DNA of 5,751 bases, from assembly GCA_025362765.1 (NCBI GenBank), contig JANYFI010000285.1, forward strand, positions 1 through 5,751, read 5' to 3'. The stretch is from Ferruginibacter sp. (GTDB taxonomy: Bacteria; Bacteroidota; Bacteroidia; Chitinophagales; Chitinophagaceae). Positions 1 to 5,464 of this stretch are shown piece by piece. A model generated the notes under the pieces. It searched no databases and was not told the origin of the DNA. It saw nothing but the letters and a program-made list of their open reading frames with translations. Position 1 is the stretch's first letter; each line of letters opens with the position of its first letter. Both the position numbers and the translations under genes were made by a program.

Positions 1-897
1 ATCAAAGCCATATCGCCACAGCTTATTACTACAACAAAAGGCGTAAACCTGGCGGATGCACTGGCGGCTTTACTGGTATCGCACAGGGATCCACAAACAC
101 TGCGATGGAGCGATAAAAATTCATTTACGCTGCCAACAGAAATGATTCCAACTGATGTACCCGCCTGGTGGCTGCTAAAGAAAAAAAACGCCATGTTTTA
201 CAATGGTTTTGGCCGCGGCGATTTTGGCCGTTTTTTGATGGGCAGCAATTTATTGACAGTAACAGACACGGCTGAAGCGGCTGAAGTAGACAGTCATTTT
301 AACGATGTGCTGGCCTACATCAGTTCCATCCAGCCACCAAAATATCCACGGCCAATCAATACTTCCATGGCCACATCCGGCAAAACTATTTTTACTGCCA
401 ACTGCAAAAAATGTCATGGCAGTTATGGTGATAGCGGCAGGTATCCTAACCTATTGATTCCAGAAGAGATTATTAAAACTGACTCTGCTTTGTACACAGC
501 CAATTACAGTAATCCCGAAATGGTGAACTGGTTTAACAAAAGCTGGTTTACAACCGGCGATCATCCTGCAAAGCTGGCGCCTTACCGCGGCTATATTGCG
601 CCACCTTTGGATGGCATCTGGATAACAGCGCCCTATCTGCACAATGGCTCGGTGCCGGACCTGGAGACTTTATTAAACAGTAAAAAAAGGCCCACGTATT
701 GGCAAAGAAGTTTCAACAGTGTTATTGATTATAATTACGAAATCCCTGGCCAACGGTATGAAATAAAAAGTGCACCAGGCGGCAGTGAAGTCTACAATAC
801 TACCCAAAAAGGATACAGCAACCAAGGTCATTATTTTGGTGATAAATTATCCGAAGCAGATCGGCGTTCAGTAATTGAATATTTAAAGACCTTATAA
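1..897 (+). CDS. c-type cytochrome, RoxA-like / di-heme peroxidase-like, 5' end missing
   Basis: The frame is open from the first base, so the start lies upstream; 298 codons are visible before TAA at 895-897. An ATG at 142 is internal and unlikely to be the start, because the 47 codons before it read as normal protein. A haem c attachment motif CKKCH lies at 403-417 (visible residues 135-139). It is preceded by the conserved-looking stretch DVPAWWLLKKKNAMFYNGFG (visible 52-71). After the haem site come GYIAPPLDGIWITAPYLHNG (197-216) and SVPDLETLL, then a C-terminal FGDKLSEADRRSVIEYLKTL. This ending is typical of the C-terminal haem domain of RoxA-like and cytochrome c peroxidase-like di-haem proteins, where a first haem domain would lie upstream, outside this window. 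Such proteins are exported and act in the periplasm or on the surface. Substrate and enzyme activity (peroxidase, oxygenase or plain electron carrier) cannot be decided here. The c-type cytochrome call is firm; the subfamily is an inference. Confidence 0.85.
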   Translation: MKAISPQLITTTKGVNLADALAALLVSHRDPQTLRWSDKNSFTLPTEMIPTDVPAWWLLKKKNAMFYNGFGRGDFGRFLMGSNLLTVTDTAEAAEVDSHFNDVLAYISSIQPPKYPRPINTSMATSGKTIFTANCKKCHGSYGDSGRYPNLLIPEEIIKTDSALYTANYSNPEMVNWFNKSWFTTGDHPAKLAPYRGYIAPPLDGIWITAPYLHNGSVPDLETLLNSKKRPTYWQRSFNSVIDYNYEIPGQRYEIKSAPGGSEVYNTTQKGYSNQGHYFGDKLSEADRRSVIEYLKTL

Positions 898-1073
898 AAT
901 ATTTTGTAAATAGCTAATAACGCTGATGACGCTTCACAGGCTGCCTCTCCGCCACGGCAGATCGCAGGTTTGAACATTTGCATTTTCACTAAATTTTTAA
1001 CAAAGCGTAAGTGGAACTACTATAAAAGAAACATTTATCAATTCACTTCAAGTTATTACAAACTTCAATAACC

Positions 1074-1098
1074 CCGTCGGCAGCTAAAGCCGCGACGG
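1074..1098. repeat. REP-like GC-rich hairpin with CTAAAG core
   Basis: CCGTC (1074-1078) pairs with GACGG (1094-1098), and GGC (1079-1081) can pair with GCC (1089-1091), leaving a two-base bulge (1092-1093) and the loop AGCTAAA. Read another way, CCGTCG and CGACGG form an uninterrupted 6-bp stem. The element is much more GC-rich than its surroundings. Its CTAAAG core is like that of short palindromic repeats that I recall scattered between genes in Bacteroidota. Only one copy is in the window, so repetition is not shown. No T-run follows on either strand, so it is a poor intrinsic terminator. The rest of the spacer 898-1164 shows no gene, only weak AT-rich hairpins such as GTTATT (1052-1057) with AATAAC (1067-1072). 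Confidence 0.45.
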
Positions 1099-1164
1099 CG
1101 GTTGATTACAAGTGTCCGGTGAAGATTTAAAAATCCATTTGTAACTTACATCAAATAAATACTC

Positions 1165-1695
1165 ATGAATACGAGCGCCCTGCATCCACCTAAAACAATT
1201 TATGACGTTTGGGAAAGTTTACCGGAAGGAACTCTTTGTCAATTAATCAATAATCATTTAATTATAAGCCCTGCCCCAATAGATATTCATCAGGTAATTT
1301 TACTTAAAATCAGTCACAGAATATATTCTTATCTCGATCAGCATCCTATTGGTGAGATCCGCATTGCTCCATACGATGTTCATTTTTCAAAACGAAATAT
1401 TTTTCAACCTGATTTAATCTTTATCGCTAACAGCAATCTGCACCAGATTGAATCAAAAGGTTTGGTGGGCGTACCCGACCTGGTGATTGAAGTTTTATCA
1501 CCCGGCACCGCTCACAAGGACGAGGGTGAAAAGAAAGACATTTACGAACAATATGGCGTACAGGAATATTACCTGATAAATCCTGAAACCAAAAATGTAC
1601 AGGCTTTTATTTTAAGGAATAAGGTATTTGTTGCGTTGGGTGAATCAAGTGGTGTGATTCAATCTGAATTGTTACAAACAACGGTTTCGTTCTGA
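1165..1695 (+). CDS. Uma2 family (DUF820) PD-(D/E)XK nuclease-fold protein
   Basis: This is a complete 176-residue protein, close to the usual length of the Uma2 family. The family signature is clear: QPDLIFIA (residues 81-88), then GVPDLVIEVLSPGT (102-115), then a lysine-rich helix KDEGEKKDIYEQYGVQEYYL (118-137). The probable PD-(D/E)XK catalytic set is D83, E109 and K123 or K124, from recalled family patterns. The N-terminal half carries the usual opening: a short helix ending in LPEG (19-22), a strand with INNHLIISPAP, and the start of a long helix from H42. The fold is that of restriction-like endonucleases, but no biological substrate is firmly established for the family, and many copies occur as scattered single genes. 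The ATG at 1165 has no clear Shine-Dalgarno sequence. Its neighbours, a cytochrome gene and a decayed gene, suggest an orphan accessory gene, not part of an operon. Family assignment is firm; function is not. Confidence 0.9.
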   Translation: MNTSALHPPKTIYDVWESLPEGTLCQLINNHLIISPAPIDIHQVILLKISHRIYSYLDQHPIGEIRIAPYDVHFSKRNIFQPDLIFIANSNLHQIESKGLVGVPDLVIEVLSPGTAHKDEGEKKDIYEQYGVQEYYLINPETKNVQAFILRNKVFVALGESSGVIQSELLQTTVSF

Positions 1696-1737
1696 TTATA
1701 TATCAAATCAGGATATGTCGCCGTAATTTTCACTTAA

Positions 1738-2025
1738 GGAATATCTTTCAAAGCAATTCACTTTAGGGGATATGAATACAAGATTATTGCAGATTTAAGT
1801 GGCACTCACAAAAAGGATATTGAACAAATTCTCAAAGACAATAGGTTGTTTGTTGAAGTATTTAAACATGGTTCAATTTTTAATTTAGGAAGTCAGAAAA
1901 TAGAAAAGGTATTCCGACATTCCTTGTTCATTTTTGAAAATGATAGTATATATATTTGCAAAAATGATTCCGTTGAACGTTGAAAAGATATTGGCAACTT
2001 AAAGGAATACCTTGGAGCTGAATGA
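1738..2025 (+). pseudogene. decayed small gene with in-frame TGA, function unknown
   Basis: After a TAA at 1735-1737 the frame is open for 81 codons to a TGA at 1981-1983, then for 13 further codons (KDIGNLKEYLGAE) to a second TGA at 2023-2025. There is no ATG or GTG anywhere in the frame, so the true start is lost. The composition is protein-like: charged and hydrophobic residues alternate, as in HFRGYEYKIIADLSG (residues 8-22 of the frame), KDIEQILKDNRLFVEVFKHG and IFENDSIYIC. The residues around the first TGA read SVER-stop-KDIGNLKEYLGA. The simplest explanation is a tryptophan codon TGG changed to TGA, giving an original protein of about 94 or more residues. I do not recognise the family. 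It lies 42 bases after the Uma2 stop and in the same frame, but two stops separate them. A living gene with a rare start codon ending at 1983 remains possible. Confidence 0.5.
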
Positions 2026-2111
2026 TATCATTTTTAGCGTTTTAGACTATGTGATCAAATATGCGATGAACACCATTTGGAAGAATAGCAATCCTTCTTT
2101 AAAGCCCAATT

Positions 2112-2133
2112 GAAAAACCTCCGTTGAACGGAG
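2112..2133 (-). terminator. terminator-like hairpin facing left
   Basis: CTCCGTT (2119-2125) and AACGGAG (2127-2133) are perfect inverted repeats; in practice about 6 bp with a three-base loop. Read on the minus strand the stem is followed by GTTTTTC (A-run at 2113-2117 on the plus strand), the form of an intrinsic terminator. On the plus strand no T-run follows, so it would not stop transcription coming from the Uma2 side. No minus-strand gene ends here, so it may be one half of a worn bidirectional terminator. Confidence 0.35.
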
Positions 2134-2244
2134 CGTCGCCACTTCTGCCCAATCACGGACCATCTGCCGGTTAACAAAATTTTCTACTTTTAAAATTATC
2201 CTTTTTAACTACTTTGTGTTAGTTGAATTAAACAGACATTTAAT

Positions 2245-2265
2245 AAAAAGGGGCGCAATTATTTG
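2245..2265 (+). promoter_or_regulatory. purine-rich ribosome binding site and TTG start of the helicase
   Basis: AAAAAGGGG (2245-2253) lies nine bases before the TTG at 2263-2265. It matches a Shine-Dalgarno sequence only in part, but it is the best in the region. An in-frame TGA at 2224-2226 and the absence of any in-frame ATG or GTG between it and 2263 leave TTG as the only standard start that keeps the whole N-terminus. The next in-frame ATG (codon 97) lies after the Walker A motif. Confidence 0.6.
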
Positions 2266-4776
2266 AAACTACATTCTACTAAAGGTTATTCTATCATTCA
2301 CGCCTGGCTGGCTGCAAAGGGGCGTCACCCCTTTCTTTTCCAAGAGCAGACCTGGCAGGAGATTATTGAAGGAAACAGCGGCCTGGTAAACGCTCCTACA
2401 GGTTGTGGTAAAACTTTTTCCGTTTTTTTAGGCGCCCTGGTTGATTTCATCAACCGCTGCCCGGATAATTATCAAAGCAATATAAAGAACGGCTTGCAAC
2501 TCATTTGGATAACACCCCTGCGTGCCCTTGCAAAAGATATTGGCCGTGCCATGGAAGAAGTAATACTGGAATTGGGCATGAGCTGGAAAGTGGGTATCCG
2601 CAATGGCGACACTTCCATGAGCGACAGGCAAAAGCAAAAGCGGCAAATGCCCGAAGTACTGATTATTACGCCGGAAAGTTTGCACCTGCTGCTGGCACAA
2701 AAAAATTACCCGGAAGTTTTTGCCTCTTTAAAAATATTAGCGGTAGATGAATGGCATGAACTGTTGGGCAGCAAAAGAGGCGTGCAGGTGGAACTGGCTG
2801 TCTCAAGAATCGTTGGTGTAAAAAAGAAATTAGAAGGAACAAATTCCGTTAGCATTTGGGGAATTTCAGCTACCATTGGTAACCTGGAACAGGCAAAAAA
2901 TGTATTGCTTGCTCCGCTTCAAGAAAACAATCCCGGGGCGGGCGACATCATAAAAGCCATCCTCAATAAAAAAATCGAGATTGAATCCATTATTCCCGAT
3001 GAGATAGAAAAATATCCCTGGGCCGGGCATCTTGGATTAAAGCTCGTGGACAAAGTAATTCCCATCATCAATAATAGTAAGACAACACTCATATTCATCA
3101 ACACCCGCGGCATGACGGAGCGTTGGTACCAGGCTTTATTGACTGCAGCACCTGAATTATCTGGCGCCATTGCTTTGCACCACGGTAGCATTGAACAAGA
3201 CCTACGCTTATGGGTGGAAGACAACCTGCATACCGGTAAATTAAAAGCCGTAGTATGTACAGCCAGCCTTGATCTCGGGGTAGATTTTCGTCCGGTAGAT
3301 ACAGTGATACAGGTAGGTTCGCCAAAAGGCGTAGCGAGGTTTTTACAACGGGCAGGCAGAAGCGGACATCAACCCGACGCTGTCAGCAAGATCTATTTTT
3401 TACCCACGCATACACTGGAACTGGTGGAAGCAGCAGCCTTAAAAGAAGCCATCTACCAAACATTGATTGAAAGCAGGGAGCCAATGCTGCTGTGCTTTGA
3501 TGTACTGGCGCAGTACCTGTGTACGTTAGCTGTATCAGATGGTTTTGTTCCCACTGAAATTTTTGAAGAAATAAAAAATACCCATTGCTATAGCCAGATT
3601 ACGGAAGACGAATGGCGGGAGCTGCTATTCTTTTTAACCAATGGCGGTGCGGCTTTACAACAGTATGACGAATATAAAAAGATAGAAGTTGAAGAGGGTG
3701 TTTATCGCATTACCAACAGGCGCATCGCCATGCGCCACCGCATGCATATCGGCACCATTGTAAGTGATTCAATGCTGAAAGTAAAATTTTTAAGCGGTGG
3801 ATATGTGGGCGTAATTGAGGAATATTTCATTTCAAAATTACAAGCAGGCGATGTTTTTACACTGGCGGGCAGAAACCTGGAATTTTTGATGATAAAAGAC
3901 ATGACGGCCATTGTAAAAAAATCCACATCAAAAAAATCAATTGTACCCAGTTGGAATGGCGGACGCATGCCGCTAAGCGCCAACCTTGGCCAAATGTTGC
4001 GCAAAACATTTGACAAAGCTTTTGAAATGAACGGCCGCGTGCTCAGTAAAAAAGAGCGGTTGGATAATCCTGAATTATCCGTGCTAAAACCATTGTTTGA
4101 TTTACAGGAAAACTTATCGCACATACCAAAAGAAAATGAGCTGCTCATTGAACACATCGAAACCAAAGATGGCTTCCACTTGTTTGTATATCCTTTTGAA
4201 GGCAGGCTGGTACATGAAGCCATGGCGGCTATTCTTGCATACCGCGTTAGCCAGCTTACGCCGATTACTTTTAGTTTTGCCATGAATGATTATGGATTTG
4301 AATTGTTAAGTGACCAGCCAATACCCGTAGATGATACCAACGTATATGAGTTGTTTAGTTTGGAAAACCTCTTTGCTGACGTTCAGCGTTCCGTAAACAG
4401 CTTGGAAATGGCGAAAAGAAAATTCAGGGACGTAGCGGTAATTGGCGGATTAATTTTCCAGGGTACCCCAGGGGAGTATGTAAAAACAAAACACCTGCAA
4501 AATAGTGCCAGCCTGCTGTTCAGCGTTTTTGCAGAATATGACCCCAACAATATTTTATTAAGACAGGCGTACCGGGAGGTAATGGACCAGCAGATGGAAG
4601 AAGTAAGACTAAGAAACATGTTGCAACGCATACAAAGCGGTAACATCGTAATAACATTCCCTGAACGGCTTACTCCTTTTTGCTTCCCGCTAAAAGTAGA
4701 TAGCATGCGGGAAAACATGTCGTCAGAACAACTGGAAGACCGGGTAAAAAGAATGCAGGCACAGTTGGAAAAGTGA
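2263..4776 (+). CDS. ligase-associated DNA damage response DEXH-box helicase (Lhr-core type)
   Basis: This is a complete 837-residue superfamily 2 helicase. Motifs in order: a Q-motif-like FQ (26-27) near W31; Walker A APTGCGKT (44-51); Ia TPLRALA (84-90); Ib TPESL (136-140); Walker B DEWH (162-165); III SAT (202-204); IV FINTR (278-282); V TASLDLGVDF (333-342); VI QRAGRSGH (362-369). A winged-helix region and an Lhr-type C-terminal domain follow, with PSWNGGRMPLS (562-572) and HLFVYPFEGRLVHE (639-652). The length and this C-terminus match the short Lhr-core helicases found beside ATP-dependent DNA ligases, not full-length Lhr of about 1500 residues. Members move 3' to 5' on single-stranded DNA using ATP and unwind duplexes. 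Its partner pdeM begins 688 bases after its stop, past an inverted gene; the ligase and exonuclease partners are not in the window. TTG is the start (see the 2245-2265 entry); GYSIIHAWLAAKGRHPFLFQ just after it looks like the native N-terminus. Confidence 0.95.
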   Translation: MKLHSTKGYSIIHAWLAAKGRHPFLFQEQTWQEIIEGNSGLVNAPTGCGKTFSVFLGALVDFINRCPDNYQSNIKNGLQLIWITPLRALAKDIGRAMEEVILELGMSWKVGIRNGDTSMSDRQKQKRQMPEVLIITPESLHLLLAQKNYPEVFASLKILAVDEWHELLGSKRGVQVELAVSRIVGVKKKLEGTNSVSIWGISATIGNLEQAKNVLLAPLQENNPGAGDIIKAILNKKIEIESIIPDEIEKYPWAGHLGLKLVDKVIPIINNSKTTLIFINTRGMTERWYQALLTAAPELSGAIALHHGSIEQDLRLWVEDNLHTGKLKAVVCTASLDLGVDFRPVDTVIQVGSPKGVARFLQRAGRSGHQPDAVSKIYFLPTHTLELVEAAALKEAIYQTLIESREPMLLCFDVLAQYLCTLAVSDGFVPTEIFEEIKNTHCYSQITEDEWRELLFFLTNGGAALQQYDEYKKIEVEEGVYRITNRRIAMRHRMHIGTIVSDSMLKVKFLSGGYVGVIEEYFISKLQAGDVFTLAGRNLEFLMIKDMTAIVKKSTSKKSIVPSWNGGRMPLSANLGQMLRKTFDKAFEMNGRVLSKKERLDNPELSVLKPLFDLQENLSHIPKENELLIEHIETKDGFHLFVYPFEGRLVHEAMAAILAYRVSQLTPITFSFAMNDYGFELLSDQPIPVDDTNVYELFSLENLFADVQRSVNSLEMAKRKFRDVAVIGGLIFQGTPGEYVKTKHLQNSASLLFSVFAEYDPNNILLRQAYREVMDQQMEEVRLRNMLQRIQSGNIVITFPERLTPFCFPLKVDSMRENMSSEQLEDRVKRMQAQLEK

Positions 4777-4789
4777 CGCCCGCTTTGCC

Positions 4790-4850
4790 CGCCAAAGGAA
4801 GTTCTGCGACTCTCCTTGTATTCAAAAGTCCGCAAAAACTTCCTTTGGTG
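4790..4850. repeat. long imperfect inverted repeat between convergent genes, possible bidirectional terminator
   Basis: CCAAAGGAAGTT (4792-4803) and AACTTCCTTTGG (4837-4848) are a perfect 12-bp inverted repeat. It is extended outward by a G-T and a C-G pair (4791 with 4849, 4790 with 4850) and inward by TGCG (4805-4808) with CGCA (4831-4834). AC (4809-4810) can also pair with GT (4828-4829). It fills the space between the helicase stop (4776) and the stop of the minus-strand gene (4861), the place for a shared terminator. Neither flank has a T-run, so it is not a textbook intrinsic terminator. It could slow or protect both 3' ends, or be a dispersed palindrome. The repeat itself is certain; its role is inferred. 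Confidence 0.7.
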
Positions 4851-4860
4851 AACGTAATGA

Positions 4861-5370
4861 TTAATAAACCAGGTACTTCTTCTGTACCAGATAAAGTATA
4901 ATGAATACCAACGGAAAGGCGATTCCTAACAATGCAAATCCCTTAAACATACTAGCTCCCAAAAATAACAAACCTCCGACTATTGGAAGCACTTCGCCCA
5001 CCAGCCAAAGGATAAATCCCTGCTTTTTTAACTTGCGCATTTCCAATGCTCCATACAAACAAAGTGCTGTCCCTACAAGGGTTAGCAACATAATCGGCAA
5101 TTTATTTTCCATGGATTTTTTTGCCATTTCAAGTACGTCAGGCCCCATCATATTTTTCGCCCACGCCGGAGCTTCTGAAAGTTTGCTTTGCGCCTCTAAC
5201 AAATCATTATAGGCCTTTTCAGCACGAAAATAATTCCAGAAACCGCCAATGAATCCCAATCCGCAACCAATAAAAGTTAGAATCGTTAGTGTCTTTAATC
5301 CGGAAGGCAGTTCAGGTTTTTGACCTTCTGCAAATTCCAATACGTTTGAAGTTGAATTAGTGTCAGTCAT
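4861..5370 (-). CDS. conserved four-helix membrane protein, function unknown
   Basis: This is a complete 169-residue protein. About 24 polar N-terminal residues are followed by four probable transmembrane helices: near 25-47 (LKTLTILTFIGCGLGFIGGF), 91-110 (LPIMLLTLVGTALCLYGALE), 118-140 and 144-163. A hydrophilic, partly helical stretch (48-90) between helices 1 and 2 contains AWAKNMMGPDVLEMAKKS. The basic segment MRKLKKQ (111-117) and the tail QKKYLVY should face the cytoplasm, which puts both ends inside and the 48-90 stretch outside. I recall similar proteins in Bacteroidota, always without an assigned role. It converges on the helicase gene and diverges from pdeM, with 94 bases between the start codons, so it does not share a transcript with either. 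A Bacteroidota-type promoter lies just upstream of its ATG. A link to DNA repair is suggested only by position. Confidence 0.85.
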   Translation of the reverse strand: MTDTNSTSNVLEFAEGQKPELPSGLKTLTILTFIGCGLGFIGGFWNYFRAEKAYNDLLEAQSKLSEAPAWAKNMMGPDVLEMAKKSMENKLPIMLLTLVGTALCLYGALEMRKLKKQGFILWLVGEVLPIVGGLLFLGASMFKGFALLGIAFPLVFIILYLVQKKYLVY

Positions 5371-5386
5371 ACAATTTAATTTTTAC

Positions 5387-5416
5387 CTAAAGTAGATAAA
5401 ATTTTCATATTACAAA
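5387..5416 (-). promoter_or_regulatory. probable promoter of the membrane-protein gene
   Basis: On the minus strand, TTTG (5413-5416) is followed after 18 bases by TACTTTAG (5387-5394). This matches the Bacteroidota TTTG / TAnnTTTG pattern with one mismatch (A for T in the last block) and near-ideal spacing. The element ends 16 bases before the ATG at 5370, predicting a leader of roughly ten bases. Confidence 0.45.
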
Positions 5417-5429
5417 CCCAATATTCAAA

Positions 5430-5459
5430 TTGATTTATTTCTTATCAGGTTTACCTTTG
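5430..5459 (+). promoter_or_regulatory. Bacteroidota-type promoter of pdeM
   Basis: TTG (5430-5432), a 19-base spacer and TACCTTTG (5452-5459) fit the Bacteroidota sigma factor consensus TTG-N19-TAnnTTTG exactly. Only five bases separate the G of the minus-7 element from the ATG at 5465. Transcription should therefore start at or a few bases before the start codon, leaving no room for a ribosome binding site. This promoter lies back to back with that of the minus-strand gene, with 13 bases between the two upstream elements. Confidence 0.7.
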
Positions 5460-5464
5460 CGTGC

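Larger units (their letters stand above)
1696..2262. other. AT-rich spacer without an intact gene, upstream of the helicase
   Basis: This 567-base stretch has no reading frame with a normal start and convincing length. It contains a decayed coding frame (1738-2025), a small terminator-like hairpin facing left (2112-2133), and the leader of the helicase gene. A possible but imperfect minus-7 element, TACTTTG at 2210-2216, is one base short of the Bacteroidota TAnnTTTG pattern and has no minus-33 TTG at the right distance. The helicase promoter is therefore not identified with confidence. The stretch is visibly more AT-rich in its left half than the helicase gene, in keeping with a region of foreign or decaying DNA. 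Confidence 0.6.

Noticed and set aside
941..960. CTGCC / GGCAG stem after the cytochrome gene as a terminator
   Set aside because: It has only five base pairs with a ten-base loop and no T-run, well within chance.
1134..1141. TCCATTTG as a minus-7 element for the Uma2 gene
   Set aside because: It lacks the TA of TAnnTTTG and there is no TTG at the required distance upstream.
1981..1983. TGA read as selenocysteine or tryptophan (alternative code)
   Set aside because: TGA ends the helicase and Uma2 genes normally, so the code is standard. No convincing SECIS-like hairpin follows the codon.
2012..2113. Short plus-strand frame (about 33 codons from TTG) after the decayed gene
   Set aside because: It overlaps the end of the decayed gene, has only an internal ATG for 15 codons, and no ribosome binding site. 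It is probably chance or more decay.
3702..4283. 193-codon open frame on the minus strand inside the helicase gene
   Set aside because: It is antisense to conserved helicase C-terminal sequence, has a composition unlike a real protein (many Ser, Met and Phe from complemented codons), and shows no recognisable motif.
4383..4835. 150-codon open frame on the minus strand over the helicase 3' end
   Set aside because: It lies opposite clear helicase coding sequence and the inverted repeat, is rich in Ser, Arg and Cys, and has no family resemblance.
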